Below, piece after piece: positions 11,237 to 22,462 of a stretch of DNA of 64,000 bases. The translations under genes were made by a program, and so were the position numbers. The notes under the pieces were generated by a model. The model worked only from the letters and a program-made list of their open reading frames with translations, had not been told where the DNA came from and ran no database searches. The DNA comes from Chrysoperla carnea. Lineage: Eukaryota; Arthropoda; Insecta; Neuroptera; Chrysopidae. Each line of letters begins with the position of its first letter. Positions within the stretch are counted from its first letter, which is position 1. The DNA is taken from contig NC_058337.1 of the NCBI RefSeq assembly GCF_905475395.1, positions 101,860,368-101,924,367 of the forward strand, written 5' to 3'.

Positions 11237-11492
11237 TTTATACCATGTATATGAAATATACCAAAGTATACTAAGTTTAGTCCAAAGTTTGTAACGCTTA
11301 AAAATATTGATACTATGAACAAAATTTTGTTATAGGTGTTCATAAAATCACCTAATTAGTCCATTTCCGGTTGTCTGTCTGTCTGATCACTCAAAAACGA
11401 AAAGAGACATCGGCTGAAATTTTTATAGCGTGCTTAGGACGTAAAAATTGAGGTTGAGCTATGAGCAACATAGATCAATTGGGTCTTTGGTT
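11237..11492 (+). repeat. Family A repeat, 3'-truncated copy (forward)
   Basis: It runs from TTTATACCATGTATATG through AGTTTGTAACGCTTAAAAA and CTGTCTGTCTGATC to GAGCAACATAGATCAATTGG. The family A text then stops. The break lies just downstream (on the - strand) of the heat-shock-type promoter at 11543-11579. Confidence 0.75.
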
Positions 11493-11542
11493 TCATTTTA
11501 GATCCGAACTCTCAAGAAAGATTTACTCAAGTCGCCGAGAGA

Positions 11543-11579
11543 GCCTCTTTTTATACCCTGAGGTTGTTCTAGAAGCTTC
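11543..11579 (-). promoter_or_regulatory. Heat-shock-type core promoter (HSE plus TATA)
   Basis: On the - strand, a perfect three-unit heat shock element (GAAGCTTCTAGAA, bases 11579-11567) is followed about ten bases later by TATAAAAAGAGGC (11555-11543). This closely resembles the TATA region of insect Hsp70 promoters. The expected start site is near 11525. Downstream, the sequence enters a truncated family A repeat within about 35 bases, and no heat shock protein reading frame follows. It therefore looks like a promoter that lost its gene, or one that drives a non-coding RNA. Two more HSE arrays lie at 11849-11866 and 11903-11930. Confidence 0.5.
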
Positions 11580-11848
11580 TGGTTAAAAAAAATGTTCGAG
11601 AGAAGGGTTTTATTCTATTCTATTAGCTTCTATTGTTCTTTTTCTTGTTAGAAAATCGTTTAATTTAGTAAAATTTATTTGAAAAAACACTAAACTTGGT
11701 TAAAAGATTTAAATTCCGGAAGAAGGCCCAGAAAGTTCGTGTCCGTTACTGGCTTGATAGTTCTACTGGTCGTCGAGAGATGGCGCTAACAGCTCTCGGC
11801 GGTCAGTTTAAAGTTGATCATGATTATAGTTGTCGGTTTAAACAAACT

Positions 11849-11866
11849 TTCTAGAATTTTCTAGAA
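11849..11866. promoter_or_regulatory. Four-unit heat shock element
   Basis: TTCTAGAATTTTCTAGAA consists of four perfectly phased alternating units (TTC, GAA, TTC, GAA, five bases apart), the binding layout of trimeric heat shock factor. It lies about 290 bases upstream of the - strand TATA box at 11555. Confidence 0.55.
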
Positions 11867-11902
11867 AATTTTGAATCGATTTTGACCGTTACACACATTT
11901 TG

Positions 11903-11930
11903 GAACTTTCTAGATCATTCCAGAAATTTT
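11903..11930. promoter_or_regulatory. Six-unit phased heat shock element array
   Basis: Units start every five bases: GAA 11903, TTC 11908, GAT 11913, TTC 11918, GAA 11923, TTT 11928. Four are perfect and two have one mismatch. Such phasing over 28 bases is unlikely by chance. Together with the two other arrays it marks 11.54-11.95 kb as a heat-responsive control region. Confidence 0.5.
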
Positions 11931-11984
11931 TTCTGAAAATTTTCGAAAGTTCACATGAGTAAGAAAAGGACTATATTTTTTATC

Positions 11985-12095
11985 ACAAATATCAAACTCC
12001 CTTACTTTCACTGGGAGACCAAGGGGTATTTGCCGCCCCAACGAGAAGTTGATTGGAGTTGGTGGCCCTGTCTTCACGTACTAACATTAGCATTT
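11985..12095 (+). other. GC-richer block, possible transposon remnant
   Basis: CTGGGAGACCAAGGGG, TTTGCCGCCCCAACGAG and GGTGGCCCTGTCTTCACG stand out against the AT-rich flanks. A 66-codon ORF (11955-12155) covers it but shows no known motif. I suspect a fragment of a dispersed element rather than a gene. Confidence 0.25.
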
Positions 12096-12689
12096 TATAT
12101 AAATATTAGATTTCATACTAAAATAAAATACAACTTCGTCATCGCAAATTTTTGAAAACACACCTTCTAAGGAAATTTTATATATTTTTCAAGAAAATTT
12201 TAAAACCAAAATCACATCATCATATATCTTGAAAATTGAATATTCGATAAATCTTGTATAAAATAGTTCTTTGCTACACCTACTGGCGGACATTTTATTT
12301 CTTCATCTTACAACGTAATTCAATTTAATAAAACAGTCGTTTAAAAATCAATTCCGTTCGTAAACTCATAAATAATTCAATTTATGAAATATAGATATTG
12401 TAATTTTTTTTCTCCCTAAATTTTCATCCGTGTCATCATCATTCCTACAAATAAATATATATTTATAGAAAACTGTGTACCTACACAAATTGACTTACGT
12501 TTGCTTAATAGACATTGGGGGAGCATTTTCGACATAATTTACTACTCTTCAGGCTTTTACAAGTCTTATAACGGGTGATTCATTTGGAGATACTTTTTTC
12601 AAAACTAAATACAAAATTTTAAAACCATTCTTTACCTTTAGTTTTTAAAGATTATTTCTTTCAAATATTAACCGTAAGAAAGGCCAATC

Positions 12690-13130
12690 TTAGATGAAAG
12701 AAGGAACGCATTTATGGTACTACAAGACAGAGTTTGTCTGGGTATAATCGTAGGAGTTTCAAAGTTCTTATATCGCTTCCAAAAGCTTCTATAAGCAAAA
12801 TGGATGTGCCCATTACCGGACACTAGCTAGGCGACAGGAACGTTGAACTAGTGAATCACGATTATTGCAGGAGTTGCCTTAGGGGTGGGGGGTTGAATAA
12901 ATTATGTCTCATCTTCTCTGTCTAGTTCATCTCTTGTCATGAAGAGATGGACTCATTTGAGTCAACATTTCTTTGACGACCTCTTCGACTCGTAATTTGT
13001 TGACGTCAAAGCTCTCCTGCTGTTCTCAAACAGCTCCAAATAATAAGTAGTGGCCGGAAATGGGTCAATCCTCTTTTCGATATCACAACGGATCCTGTGG
13101 TTTAAGTGTAGCCCACCCCTTTTCTTGTTT
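12690..13130. other. GC-richer island of unknown nature
   Basis: About 440 bases have a higher GC content than the surroundings, with words such as CACTAGCTAGGCGACAGG, CCTTAGGGGTGGGGGG and AGTAGTGGCCGGAAATGG. On the - strand a short open stretch (about 12950-13025) reads like coding sequence (FDVNKLRVEEVVKEMLTQM), but it is bounded by stops. It may be a decayed gene or transposon fragment. The rest of 12.2-15.1 kb shows no supported feature. Confidence 0.25.
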
Positions 13131-15126
13131 GATTACAATGATTAATGCATGATTAATTCTCTCTAACTGCACGATTTTCCGTGCAATGACATTAAGCTAA
13201 TTACCCATTGCCTGTCAAATTTACTAATCGCATATTTGTTGAACTCAGTACAGAAGAGAACTCAGGAGAAAACATTGCAGAAAGAGTACTCATTTTATAT
13301 GAGTAAAGAAAAATACTAAAAATTAATTTGGTTTCGAAAAATTCGCTATTTTCTCAATGACAAAGACAAAGACAAGGAGTTTATATTTTCATTAAACTTC
13401 CGTATTATTTAATATTAGTAGTATTTATTTATAGATTATTATAAAACATAAATAAATTAGTAATTTTAATAAAAGTATTGTTTATATTTTTTATTATAAA
13501 CTTTTAAGCACGTTCATTACACTTTTTTTTAAAGGTCGTTTTAACTATGTTTGTAAGTGTTTTGAAAATACTACAAAATTCAAAAATCTATAAGTTAAAA
13601 ATTTTTATGAATTAAATATATTAATCTTAAGCTTGCTTTATTCGATAAATATATCACATTTGTATCATTTTACGCATTTGCGGACATTTTTTTTCAAGTG
13701 TTTTCAATCTTATCGTTTTCGAAAAAAATTATGAAAGCCAACATCTATGAATTCTATATGGTTCAATTAAAAGTTCGTATAGAAAAATTGTGAAGTGAAA
13801 GTATTTTAGAGTAGAAAAATAAGAAGTAGAATTCATTTATGCCGCCCTTGCTTTTTGAATGTCTGCTTAATAGTTGGAAATTATTACAATTCATTTTTTT
13901 AAATTTTAATCTACTTTGAACTTCAAAGAAAACACTCAGGAATTATTAAAAAATAGGTATATTACAAATGTGATAGTGTATACTATACAATATGCGTATG
14001 CGTAAAATTTTACAAATGTGATATATTTCCAATTAATATTTTTTTCGTGACTCTGTAGGCTATAAAAATGCATCATCAGTTCTACTGGCGACAAAGAAAT
14101 ATAGGAACGGAGTGAAAGCGAGTGTGTTGCTACCGTGAGAAAAGAAAATCAGGGCAATCAAACCACGTCAGTGGGTCCACTTTCTACCTTCTTGATGCAT
14201 GATAAAAGCGCAAATATCAATACATTGCATCACACTATGCATTCTATGCATTGCATATTCTTACATCAATTGACATAGCCATAATTTGCTCAAAATAACA
14301 CCAAATAAGTTGTTTTCTACATGTCATTGTCAATACTTTGTAAATTGGCTTTTTTTGTGAAATAAGCCCGTTACTATATATGTCATCAATAATAGTTTTC
14401 CATCAAAATACAACCCAACCAGACCTAAGTTTTGTTATTTTATTACTTAATTCGCATTTTTCCCATTCGGCGCGTAATAAAGTCAAAATAATAGAATACT
14501 TCGAAAACTTTTAAAATCTACGACGCAACCTCCCGAAAATAGAAAAACACCCTCAAAATTCTTCTATCCATGCTAGAAAAATTCGTTTTTGTGCATTCGA
14601 GGTGAAATTCAATGAAACTCTTCAACCCATAGCGCAAAGCGGTAGGAAATTATACTAATTTTTCAGCTCTACATATTGTCAAAAAACTTACAGTGAACAT
14701 TTCCGATTGAGTTATATACCGCTCAAGAGCGGATCATATTTCGCGAAGATTCTGACAGATATCTGAAATTACGGTAATTTTGTACGACATCATCGCCACG
14801 TCATAACACTCGCAATTATACTCACTAGTAGGACTAGTTATTACTACTGAACCATAATACGTATTTATACCACACTTAACCAACTAGGAATAATAATAAT
14901 AATAAATTTATCTTGAAAAAAAAAGCTGAGTTTGTCTTTTAAAAGCTAGATCAACAATTTTCTGATTAAGCTTAATTTTAAAATTTCTTAAGTTTCTCCA
15001 GCATAGTACTAGTAAATCAATAACGATTTTCATCAACAGTTTAAAATAGAAAAAATCAACTTTACTTTGAAAGTTACTTCGAGAATTCATAAATTCGCAT
15101 TTACAAGAAGAGACAAACTTTTTACC

Positions 15127-15629
15127 TTTTTATACCATGATTATATGAAATATATGAAGGTATACTTAATTTGGTCCCAAGTTTGCACCGCTTAAAAATA
15201 TTAATGATAGGATTTTGGTATAGAAGTTCATAAAATCACCTAATTAACTCATTTCCGTTTGTCCGCCTGTCTGTCCATCTGTCATCACGATAACTTAAAA
15301 ACGAAATGTGATATCAAACTGAAATTAACCTATTCAGGACGCAAACAGTGAGTTTCAGTTTTAAATGAGCTTCATGGGTCAATTAGGACCCATCTTTTAT
15401 ACCCTTAGAGATCATTACTGTTTCCCATGATGGTGCAAATTAGGTTAAAACATTATTCATGTGTTGTATCAAGTTAACATTTATATTATTGTATATACTC
15501 TTATTACTTTGTGTGTAAGAGTGACTATCTATCTTTACTTACATGGCGTAAAAAGCAAATAATTGCGTAATCAACACTGTTTATACATGGTATTTCAACA
15601 ATTTATTCAGTCAATTGTTTGTTTTCACT
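15127..15629 (+). repeat. Family A repeat (forward)
   Basis: Landmarks are TTTTATACCATGATTATATG, TGGTCCCAAGTTTGC, TCCATCTGTCATCACGATAA, TTTCCCATGATGGTGCAAAT, and CAATTTATTCAGTCAATTG near the end. It ends about 235 bases before the TATA box of the nested gene. Confidence 0.75.
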
Positions 15630-15864
15630 GTATTTTATATTACTCAAAATGTATACAATTTTTATTTCATTTTTAGGTGTGAAAACAATTCTTTTCTATC
15701 AGCAAGTTAAAATTAAATTGTCACGTAATTAATTGATCCGCTATAATAATTTAAAATTGAAGCAAATCGCTAAAACAAAAGACTCATCATTTTGTAATGC
15801 ATGAACAACGTATTGACTCATCATATTAGTGAACTATTGTAGATTTGAAAGATTAAAGTTTCAG

Positions 15865-15900
15865 TATAAATATTATAGCTTCAAATTACATTTCGTTAGT
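15865..15900 (+). promoter_or_regulatory. TATA promoter of the nested repeat-protein gene
   Basis: TATAAAT at 15865-15871 is followed by an initiator-like TCGTTAGT (15893-15900), about 32 bases downstream, the usual insect TATA-to-start distance. The predicted 5' leader is about 125 bases and ends at the ATG at 16023. Confidence 0.55.
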
Positions 15901-16022
15901 AATAAATCAAATAAAATAATTAGTAAATCATTAATATATTTTAATTAATTAAAATATATATAGTGATTATACTAACAAAAAAAAAACTTATTTTATAACA
16001 AAAAGTATTTTACTCCAAAAAA

Positions 16023-19000
16023 ATGGGGCAGTTAATGCACAAAATATTCATAATTAATAATATTTTATTAATTGTTATAATTGTGTTTACATCAGCATAT
16101 CCACAGGATATTACTTATGTCAACAATAATGATGTAGCTACTAATACAGTTCCGGGCGGAATTCAACAGCCACAATTTCAACAACAAGAATTTCAACAGC
16201 AACAATTGCAGCCGCAACAAGTTGTGCAAGCTTTGCAACAACAAGTTGGACAACAACAGCAATTAGCCGTACCACAGCAAGGAGATGCAAATAGCCTGTT
16301 AAATAGAAATTCATGTTTATTCGGTTACTTATTAATGTTGCTTATTGATATAGTACGACCATCGTCAAACAATTGCATTGGTTGTAATGATGATACATCG
16401 ATTGGCCAAAATATATATCCACCACCTCAAACAGACGTGGTTGGAACAACTTTATCCACAAGTGATACAGGTGTAATACCGGCTACAAAGATAGCTTCTA
16501 TACCGAATACAAATACTGTAACAGATTCCCAAGGTAATGATGGTGGTAACACTGGATTGGGGATACCATTAGATAATTCTGGAGTAAGAAGTGTTACGAC
16601 AAATCCCGCAAATGGTATTCCTACTCAAATTGTTAGCGATACAACACCGGTTGCAGCTGGTACGAGTAGCATACTTCCTCAAACTACACAGCTACAACAA
16701 CAACAACAGCAGCAACTGCAGCAACCAATAACTGATACAAATGCTGTACCGTTCTTAACTGGTACGAGTACAATCCCTACTCAAACTGGTGTAGGTACAA
16801 TACCAAATTCATCTGGTACAAATACAATACCTATTCAAACTGACGCAGGAACAATACCGACTTCAATCGGTACAGCTACAATACCTACTCAAAGTGGTGC
16901 AGGTGCAATACCGGTTGCAACTGGTACAAATTCAATACCTGTTCAATCGGGTGTAGGTACAATACCAACTGCATCGGGTACAAATACAATACCTATTCAA
17001 ACTGGTGCAAGTACAATACCGATTTCCACCGGTAGAGCTACAATACCTACTCAAACTGGCGCAGGTGCAATACCGGTTGCAACTGGTACAAGTAACACAC
17101 TTCCTCAAACGGTACAGATACAACAACAACAACAGCAACAAGAACAAATAACAACGTCTTATGGCATTACACAGCTACAACAACAACAACAACAACAACA
17201 GCAACAGCAGCAACCAATATCAGGTACAGGTGTGGTACCGTTAGCAACTGGTACGAATTCAATACCTGTTCAAAGTGGTGTAGGTACAATACCAACTTCA
17301 TCGGGTACAAATACAATACCTCTTCAAACTAGTGCAAGTACAATACCGACTTCCACCGGTACAGCTACAATACCTACTCAAACTGGTGCCGGTACAATAC
17401 CGGTTGCAACTGATACAAGTAGCACACTTCCTTCAACTGCACAGATACAACAACAACAACAGCAACAACAAATAAGTAGCACTGATATTGTACCTGCTCA
17501 AACTGATGCAGGTACAATCCCAGTTTCAACTGGTACAAATACATTACCTACTGGTGCAGGTACAAGTACAGTACCTACTCAAACTGGAACAGTAACTTCA
17601 GGGCAAGGTGATGCAAACAGTGATGATGGAAGTGGAAATAATAGTCTTATTGAAGTACCAATAGCTCTTGGCTTAAATATACTTAGTCATGGTAGTGCAA
17701 ATGCTAAAGCTAAGTCTGGACGAAACAGTGGCGGAAGTGGGGGAAATACTCTTATAGGCGTTCCTTTAGATTTAGGAATAAACATATTAAGTAATGGTAA
17801 TGCAAATGCTGTTAATGATGATTCAATTGGAACAACTTCTACCGGAGGAAATGGAGGAACAACTGGTACAGATACTACAGGTGCTTCAGTGATACAACAA
17901 CAACAACAACAAATAACAACGTCTAATGGAATCACACAGGTACAACAACAACAACAAATAACGACTGATTCAATAGGAACAACTTCTGGCGGAGGAAATG
18001 GAGGAACAACTGGTACAGATACTACAGGTGCTTCAGTGATACAACAACAACAACAACAACAAATAACAACGTCTAATGGAATCACACAGATACAACAACA
18101 ACAAACAACGACTGATTCAATAGGAACCACTTCTGGCGCAGGAAATGGAGGAACAACTGGTACAGATACTACAGGTGCTTCAGTGATACAACAACAACAA
18201 CAACAACAAATAACGACGTCTAATGGAATCACTCAGATACAACAACAACAACAAGTAACGGCTGTTACCCCTTCAGGAGGAAATTCTGATGGAAGTAAAA
18301 ATAATGGTGGAACAGGAGGAAACAGTCTTATTGATATACCAATAGCTTTTTCTGAAAATATTGTTAGTAATGGTGATACTACTGCAATATCTTCGTCCGG
18401 AGCGAATGGAGGAAGTGGTAGTAACAACATTATTAATATACCAATTGCATGTGCTACAAATGTACTTTCTAATGGTGATGTAAATGCAACAGCTTCCACT
18501 GGTGGAAATTACGGAAGTGGTAGCAACAATGCAGTAAATGCACCAATAGCATGTCCTACAAATTTTCTAGCTAACGGAGATACCACTGGAACAGCTACAA
18601 CCGGTGGGAATAATGGAACCGGTAGTAACAACCTTGTTAATGCACCAATAGCAGCCGCCGCGAACGTAATTGCTAACGGAGATACAACAGCAATAGCTAC
18701 GTCTGGAGGGAATAATGGAAGCGGTAGTAACAACATTGCCAATAGTCCACTTGCAGTTGCCAGAAATGTTGCCTCTAACGGTGATGCGACCGGAATAGCG
18801 AACAGTGGTAAAAATACAGGAAGTGGTAGTAACACCGTTGTTAACATGCCAGTGGGCGCTACCAATAAAGTATTGAGTAATGGAAATGTATCTTCAAATG
18901 CCTCCTCTGGCGGAAATACAGGAAGTGGTAATAACAAACTCATAACTAGACCATTAGCAACATCGGCGAGTGTTTTAACTGACGGAGATACAACTTCAAT

Positions 19001-19156
19001 AGTTCCGTCGAGTGGAAATCCAAACGGACTTGCATCACCAAATGCTGGAAATGTTGGAATTCCTTCGGGACTCGGTACCGGAAGCAATACTGTTACAGGT
19101 ACTGGTATACCTCAAACTTTGGTTAATAATTCACCCAGTCAAGCAGGTGTCAATAT

Positions 19157-19230
<74 letters not shown>

Positions 19231-19232
19231 AG
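16023..19232 (+). CDS. Secreted Gln-rich tandem-repeat protein (1069 aa)
   Basis: A single uninterrupted reading frame. Residues 1-25 form a signal peptide (a hydrophobic run, then FTSAYPQ), so the product is probably secreted. Residues 45-85 are Gln-rich. Residues 96-123 form a hydrophobic stretch with three cysteines (NSCLF, NNCIGC). Next come 9-residue GTxTIPxQT/GxGTIPxxT repeats: 12 units at bases 16761-17084, then 6 units from 17250. Two 34/35-residue units begin at 17639 and 17744. Three ~50-residue DSIGTTS repeats (17818-18260) carry polyQ. Seven 34-residue units follow (18321-19034; core IPIAxxxNVLSNGDTTA, then GGNxGSGSNN). The protein ends in 24 glutamines. This composition suggests a structural secretion such as silk, glue, egg coat or cuticle, but I do not recognise the family. 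The gene sits inside the Frizzled intron on the same strand. AATAAA lies at 19280. The large antisense ORFs here are by-products of the repeats. Confidence 0.85.
18321..19034 (+). repeat. Seven tandem 102-bp (34-codon) units
   Basis: Seven consecutive 34-residue units in register inside the nested gene. Each has the order hydrophobic strand (xLIxIPIA), N-x-LSNGD turn, short Thr/Ala strand, and Gly/Ser/Asn linker (GGNxGSGS). Two related units lie earlier (17639 and 17744), separated by the DSIGTTS/polyQ block. The regular strand-turn-strand pattern could stack as a beta-solenoid; this is inferred from pattern only. Confidence 0.8.
19158..19229 (+). repeat. Pure (CAA)24 microsatellite, C-terminal polyQ
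   Basis: Twenty-four uninterrupted CAA codons directly before the TAG stop. The lack of CAG interruptions suggests recent slippage, so length should vary between alleles. Confidence 0.95.
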
Positions 19233-19279
19233 CCATAATATTAATAATAACAAAAATTAACAACTGATATAATTCTTAC

Positions 19280-19285
19280 AATAAA
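19280..19285 (+). terminator. Polyadenylation signal of the nested gene
   Basis: A canonical AATAAA about 50 bases after the stop codon at 19230-19232 would give a very short 3' UTR. Confidence 0.5.
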
Positions 19286-19357
19286 TCGTAAAGGTACAGG
19301 AAACTGGTTCAACACTTCTTAAAATTCGTACAAGTTCAAAACTAGTATGAATATACT

Positions 19358-19450
19358 TTTCGGAACTGATACAAATACAGCACCTGCTTAATCTGGTATC
19401 GATACAATACTGATTACAACTACAACAGGTACCACAATCCCCGACAACTA
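19358..19450 (+). pseudogene. Decayed copy of the 9-residue repeat array
   Basis: Read in the frame starting GGA ACT GAT, this segment gives GTDTNTAPA, a stop, then SGIDTILITTTTGTTIP. That is clearly related to the GTxTIPxQTGxGTIP repeats of the upstream gene. It lies beyond that gene's stop and AATAAA, so it is a remnant of a longer ancestral repeat region or of a second tandem gene. Confidence 0.6.
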
Positions 19451-19675
19451 CCAAAGGTGTAACTTCTATTCAAGTTATCCGAAGTGCAATTATGACTCTA
19501 ATTGTGAAATAGAGATAGAGTATATTTGTTTAAAACTTCTCCAGTAAATGATCAAGATGTTTTGATAGAAATTGTCTTGTCAATCATAAAAGAAATCGAA
19601 AACAATGGATTTTTCTATTTTCGTCGCTCTGATTTTACTCACAAAATATTTTTAAAATAAAAAATACAAAAAATA

Positions 19676-19721
19676 TAATTTATTTAATTTTATTTAATTT
19701 TATTTAATTTTATTTAATTTA
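19676..19721 (+). repeat. Minisatellite, 10-bp unit
   Basis: TATTTAATTT is repeated four times in perfect register, with a partial unit on the left. Confidence 0.9.
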
Positions 19722-20073
19722 ACCATAAAAGAATGGCTCCATAATATTCCGGCATAGGACTGTGGTGGTATCACTGATCCTAGTTAATAAAAAGCAGAAC
19801 TTTCCATGACCTTAATGCCTGGTTACCTTTGAATTTCATCGTTAAACTAGCTGTACCCTGCCAGACTTCGTTGTGGGACATTACGGTTGCATGGATATAG
19901 ATGAAAAGTATCTAGTAAATTTTATGATTATATGATTTAGTGTCCATTTGTAATGTACAAATCATGCTCTTTTAGTAGACGCCAGATTACTTTACAGAAA
20001 CGATTTTCATGAAAATGAGTATGTAGGGGTTTTTTGGGGCGATAAGTCGATCTAACAAGGTTTCATTTTAAAA

Positions 20074-20087
20074 AAACGTGCAATTCT

Positions 20088-20123
<36 letters not shown>

Positions 20124-20137
20124 AGAATTGCTCGTTT
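20074..20137. repeat. Palindrome with (TA)n core
   Basis: Two 17-base arms (20074-20090 and 20121-20137) are reverse complements with one mismatch and flank a 30-base alternating TA core. The arm word is GCAATTCTTGT. The whole stretch could extrude as a cruciform. The rest of 19.7-22.4 kb shows only AT-rich sequence and short ORFs without motifs. Confidence 0.9.
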
Positions 20138-21594
20138 AAATATATAAGATAAGATTAAGTTTAAGAATGACTGCGACTGTTGGGAAATATTTGTTTTATT
20201 TTACGACTGTTCAAAGCCCCCTCGATTGATAATTCCGTTGTAAAACGCATTTTCATCAACCAATTTATTTGTAAATCACGTTTCCATCACCCAGTCTAAA
20301 ATCAAATAGCTTTTATTATGAAAGAAAGCTTTTTTTCCGAGAGTAAAATAAGCGCACTCATCTAAATAATAACCTATTTTAGTGTCGTTACTCTGCATTA
20401 ATTATAATTTTTTTGTTTCTACAAAAATAACCAAAAAAACATAAATCTACATAAATTTGTTGACTGTTAAACCCAAGATTTTAAAATGAATTTAATATTA
20501 TTTAGGGACTCACTACTAACTAAATGGGATATTTGTAGGCGATGTGGGACGTTATTTAAAAAGTCATAAATCTTAGCTGATAATTCGTATAGTAAAGCCT
20601 CTCATATATCGTATGAAAGCAACTCAGACAAACACCTAAATATATAAGAATATTGTTTTGTATTTTGTGAATCGGTTCAAAAGTCTCATTTATATTACAG
20701 AATGTATCAAACAAAATTAAATAACATAACCAATAATTATTTTAATATCACATGTCGTGAAACTCGAATAGATATCTTATGTATATAAAATAGACATACA
20801 TATCGATATTTTAAAATAACGATAGTTTTTTTTAATGATATCTTGTTCTTTGTTGCTCACTGAGTGCAAGTAGGAAGGAGTGACCTAAACTTTTACTCGA
20901 TGAAAAATTAGTGTATTGTACAAGAAGAACGGAAAGAACCCATAGTAATAACTGACTTATCGGAATAAATTATATATTTTCGTAATTAATAGTATGGTTA
21001 TTCGTTTATTGCAGAACCAAAATTAGCAGCAAAACTGATAATTTAATAACGGTATATTACATTAGATAAATAGGCAAGTATTTAAGGTGATTGTAAACCA
21101 AATACTTTTTTTGTAGTCAAGTAATGAGTTATTTTTAGCTTTACAATACCACGCAACTACAAAAATATATAATATATTGTGTGCAAGTGATGCTTATAAA
21201 TTTGATAATATAGATATCGCTCTTCAATCATCATTACTCTAACTTTAGCCGTCTCTGTTCATCAAATGATGTATCTTCGATTTTAAGATCCCTTTGTCCG
21301 ATTTCAAAAATTTGATATGGTACTGCTCCTGCTGGCGATTTGCTACAGGTCCTCGAAAAAAAGGTGTCCTGTGGTGGGGAACATATTTCTGGTTTGGATT
21401 ATCGAAAATGAAAAAATCCAGAAAATTTATACAGAAAATTCCATAGATGAACAGGTATTCATGGAAGGAATAGTCAAAATTATAATTTTTGACAAAATAC
21501 GGCTTCCAAAAAAAAGTTCACAAATTTCCAACTGTGGAGGTCTAAAATATCGAAATAATTTTCAGAAATCTTATTTCTTTGATTAATACCTGGA

Positions 21595-21690
21595 GAAAAT
21601 ATTTAAGAAGATTTTGTAACCGACTTTGAAAATTCTGTTTCGAGAAAAACGCGTTTAAAGTTTCAAAAAACGTTACTTTACTACACTCAG
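21595..21690 (+). repeat. Short dispersed motif block (TTCGAGAAAAACGCG)
   Basis: GTTTCGAGAAAAACGCGTTT and AAAGTTTCAAAAAACG recur in similar form at 38670-38730 (GTTTCGAGAAAAACGCATTT). The preceding ORF (21317-21586) has no known motif. Probably a fragment of an interspersed element. Confidence 0.4.
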
Positions 21691-22462
21691 CCAAAATATT
21701 TTTTTAATCACACGAAAAATTACACAACATTTTTATGCTACATACATCTTTTACATTAAAAATGTATCAAGAAAATAAAGATACTAAATACTTCACATAC
21801 ATAAGTGGAAAAAAGATATAAAAATAAACTTGACGATATTATTAGAAGACACTTCTCAAATATCCCAATGAATTATATTTGGATATAAATTTTAATTAAA
21901 AAAGGCTGTAAATAAAAGATACAAAATAGAATGAAATTATGTATTAGAAAGAAATAAGCATATAATACCTTTTAACTATATATTATTCACCTTTTTTTGT
22001 ATTGATAGCTATAAAATTTTTCAAAAGATTATTATTTTTTATATTTTTTGAAACTTATTTTAAAATTCTATTCTTGTTTGGATAACTAACCCAAAAAGAT
22101 TTTTATAGTTATATTTTGTGTAAAAGTTCTATGATGCCCTTAATTTTTTGTATTGTAGTTCTGAGAAATTTAATTTAAATTTTTTTTTTATTTTTAATTT
22201 TACTTTTCTTGCCTAATATTAAAAATACATATTGAAGACTCTATTCGAATTGAATTGGATTTTATTGTTTTATGAAACAAGAGGATAAGGTCCATGATAC
22301 CTCAAAGTTTAAGTTCTATTCTAGACGAGGCGAATGGGGGCGATAACAGAAATGATAATTTTACAATACAAGGAGTATATTTTAAATACTCCAAAAAGTG
22401 GTAAAATAGAAGTAAGTCTAAATTAGTTGATACATTCTGAGCATGATTAAAAATCGATCTAT

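Noticed and set aside
17687-19087. Three long - strand ORFs opposite the nested repeat gene
   Set aside because: They are rich in Cys and Pro runs (the complement of CAA and GGA/ACT codons) and arise because tandem repeats without stops stay open on the other strand. There is no independent start context or domain.
21317-21586. 89-codon ORF in the Frizzled intron
   Set aside because: No domain, and the neighbouring text belongs to a dispersed motif block also found at 38.6 kb.
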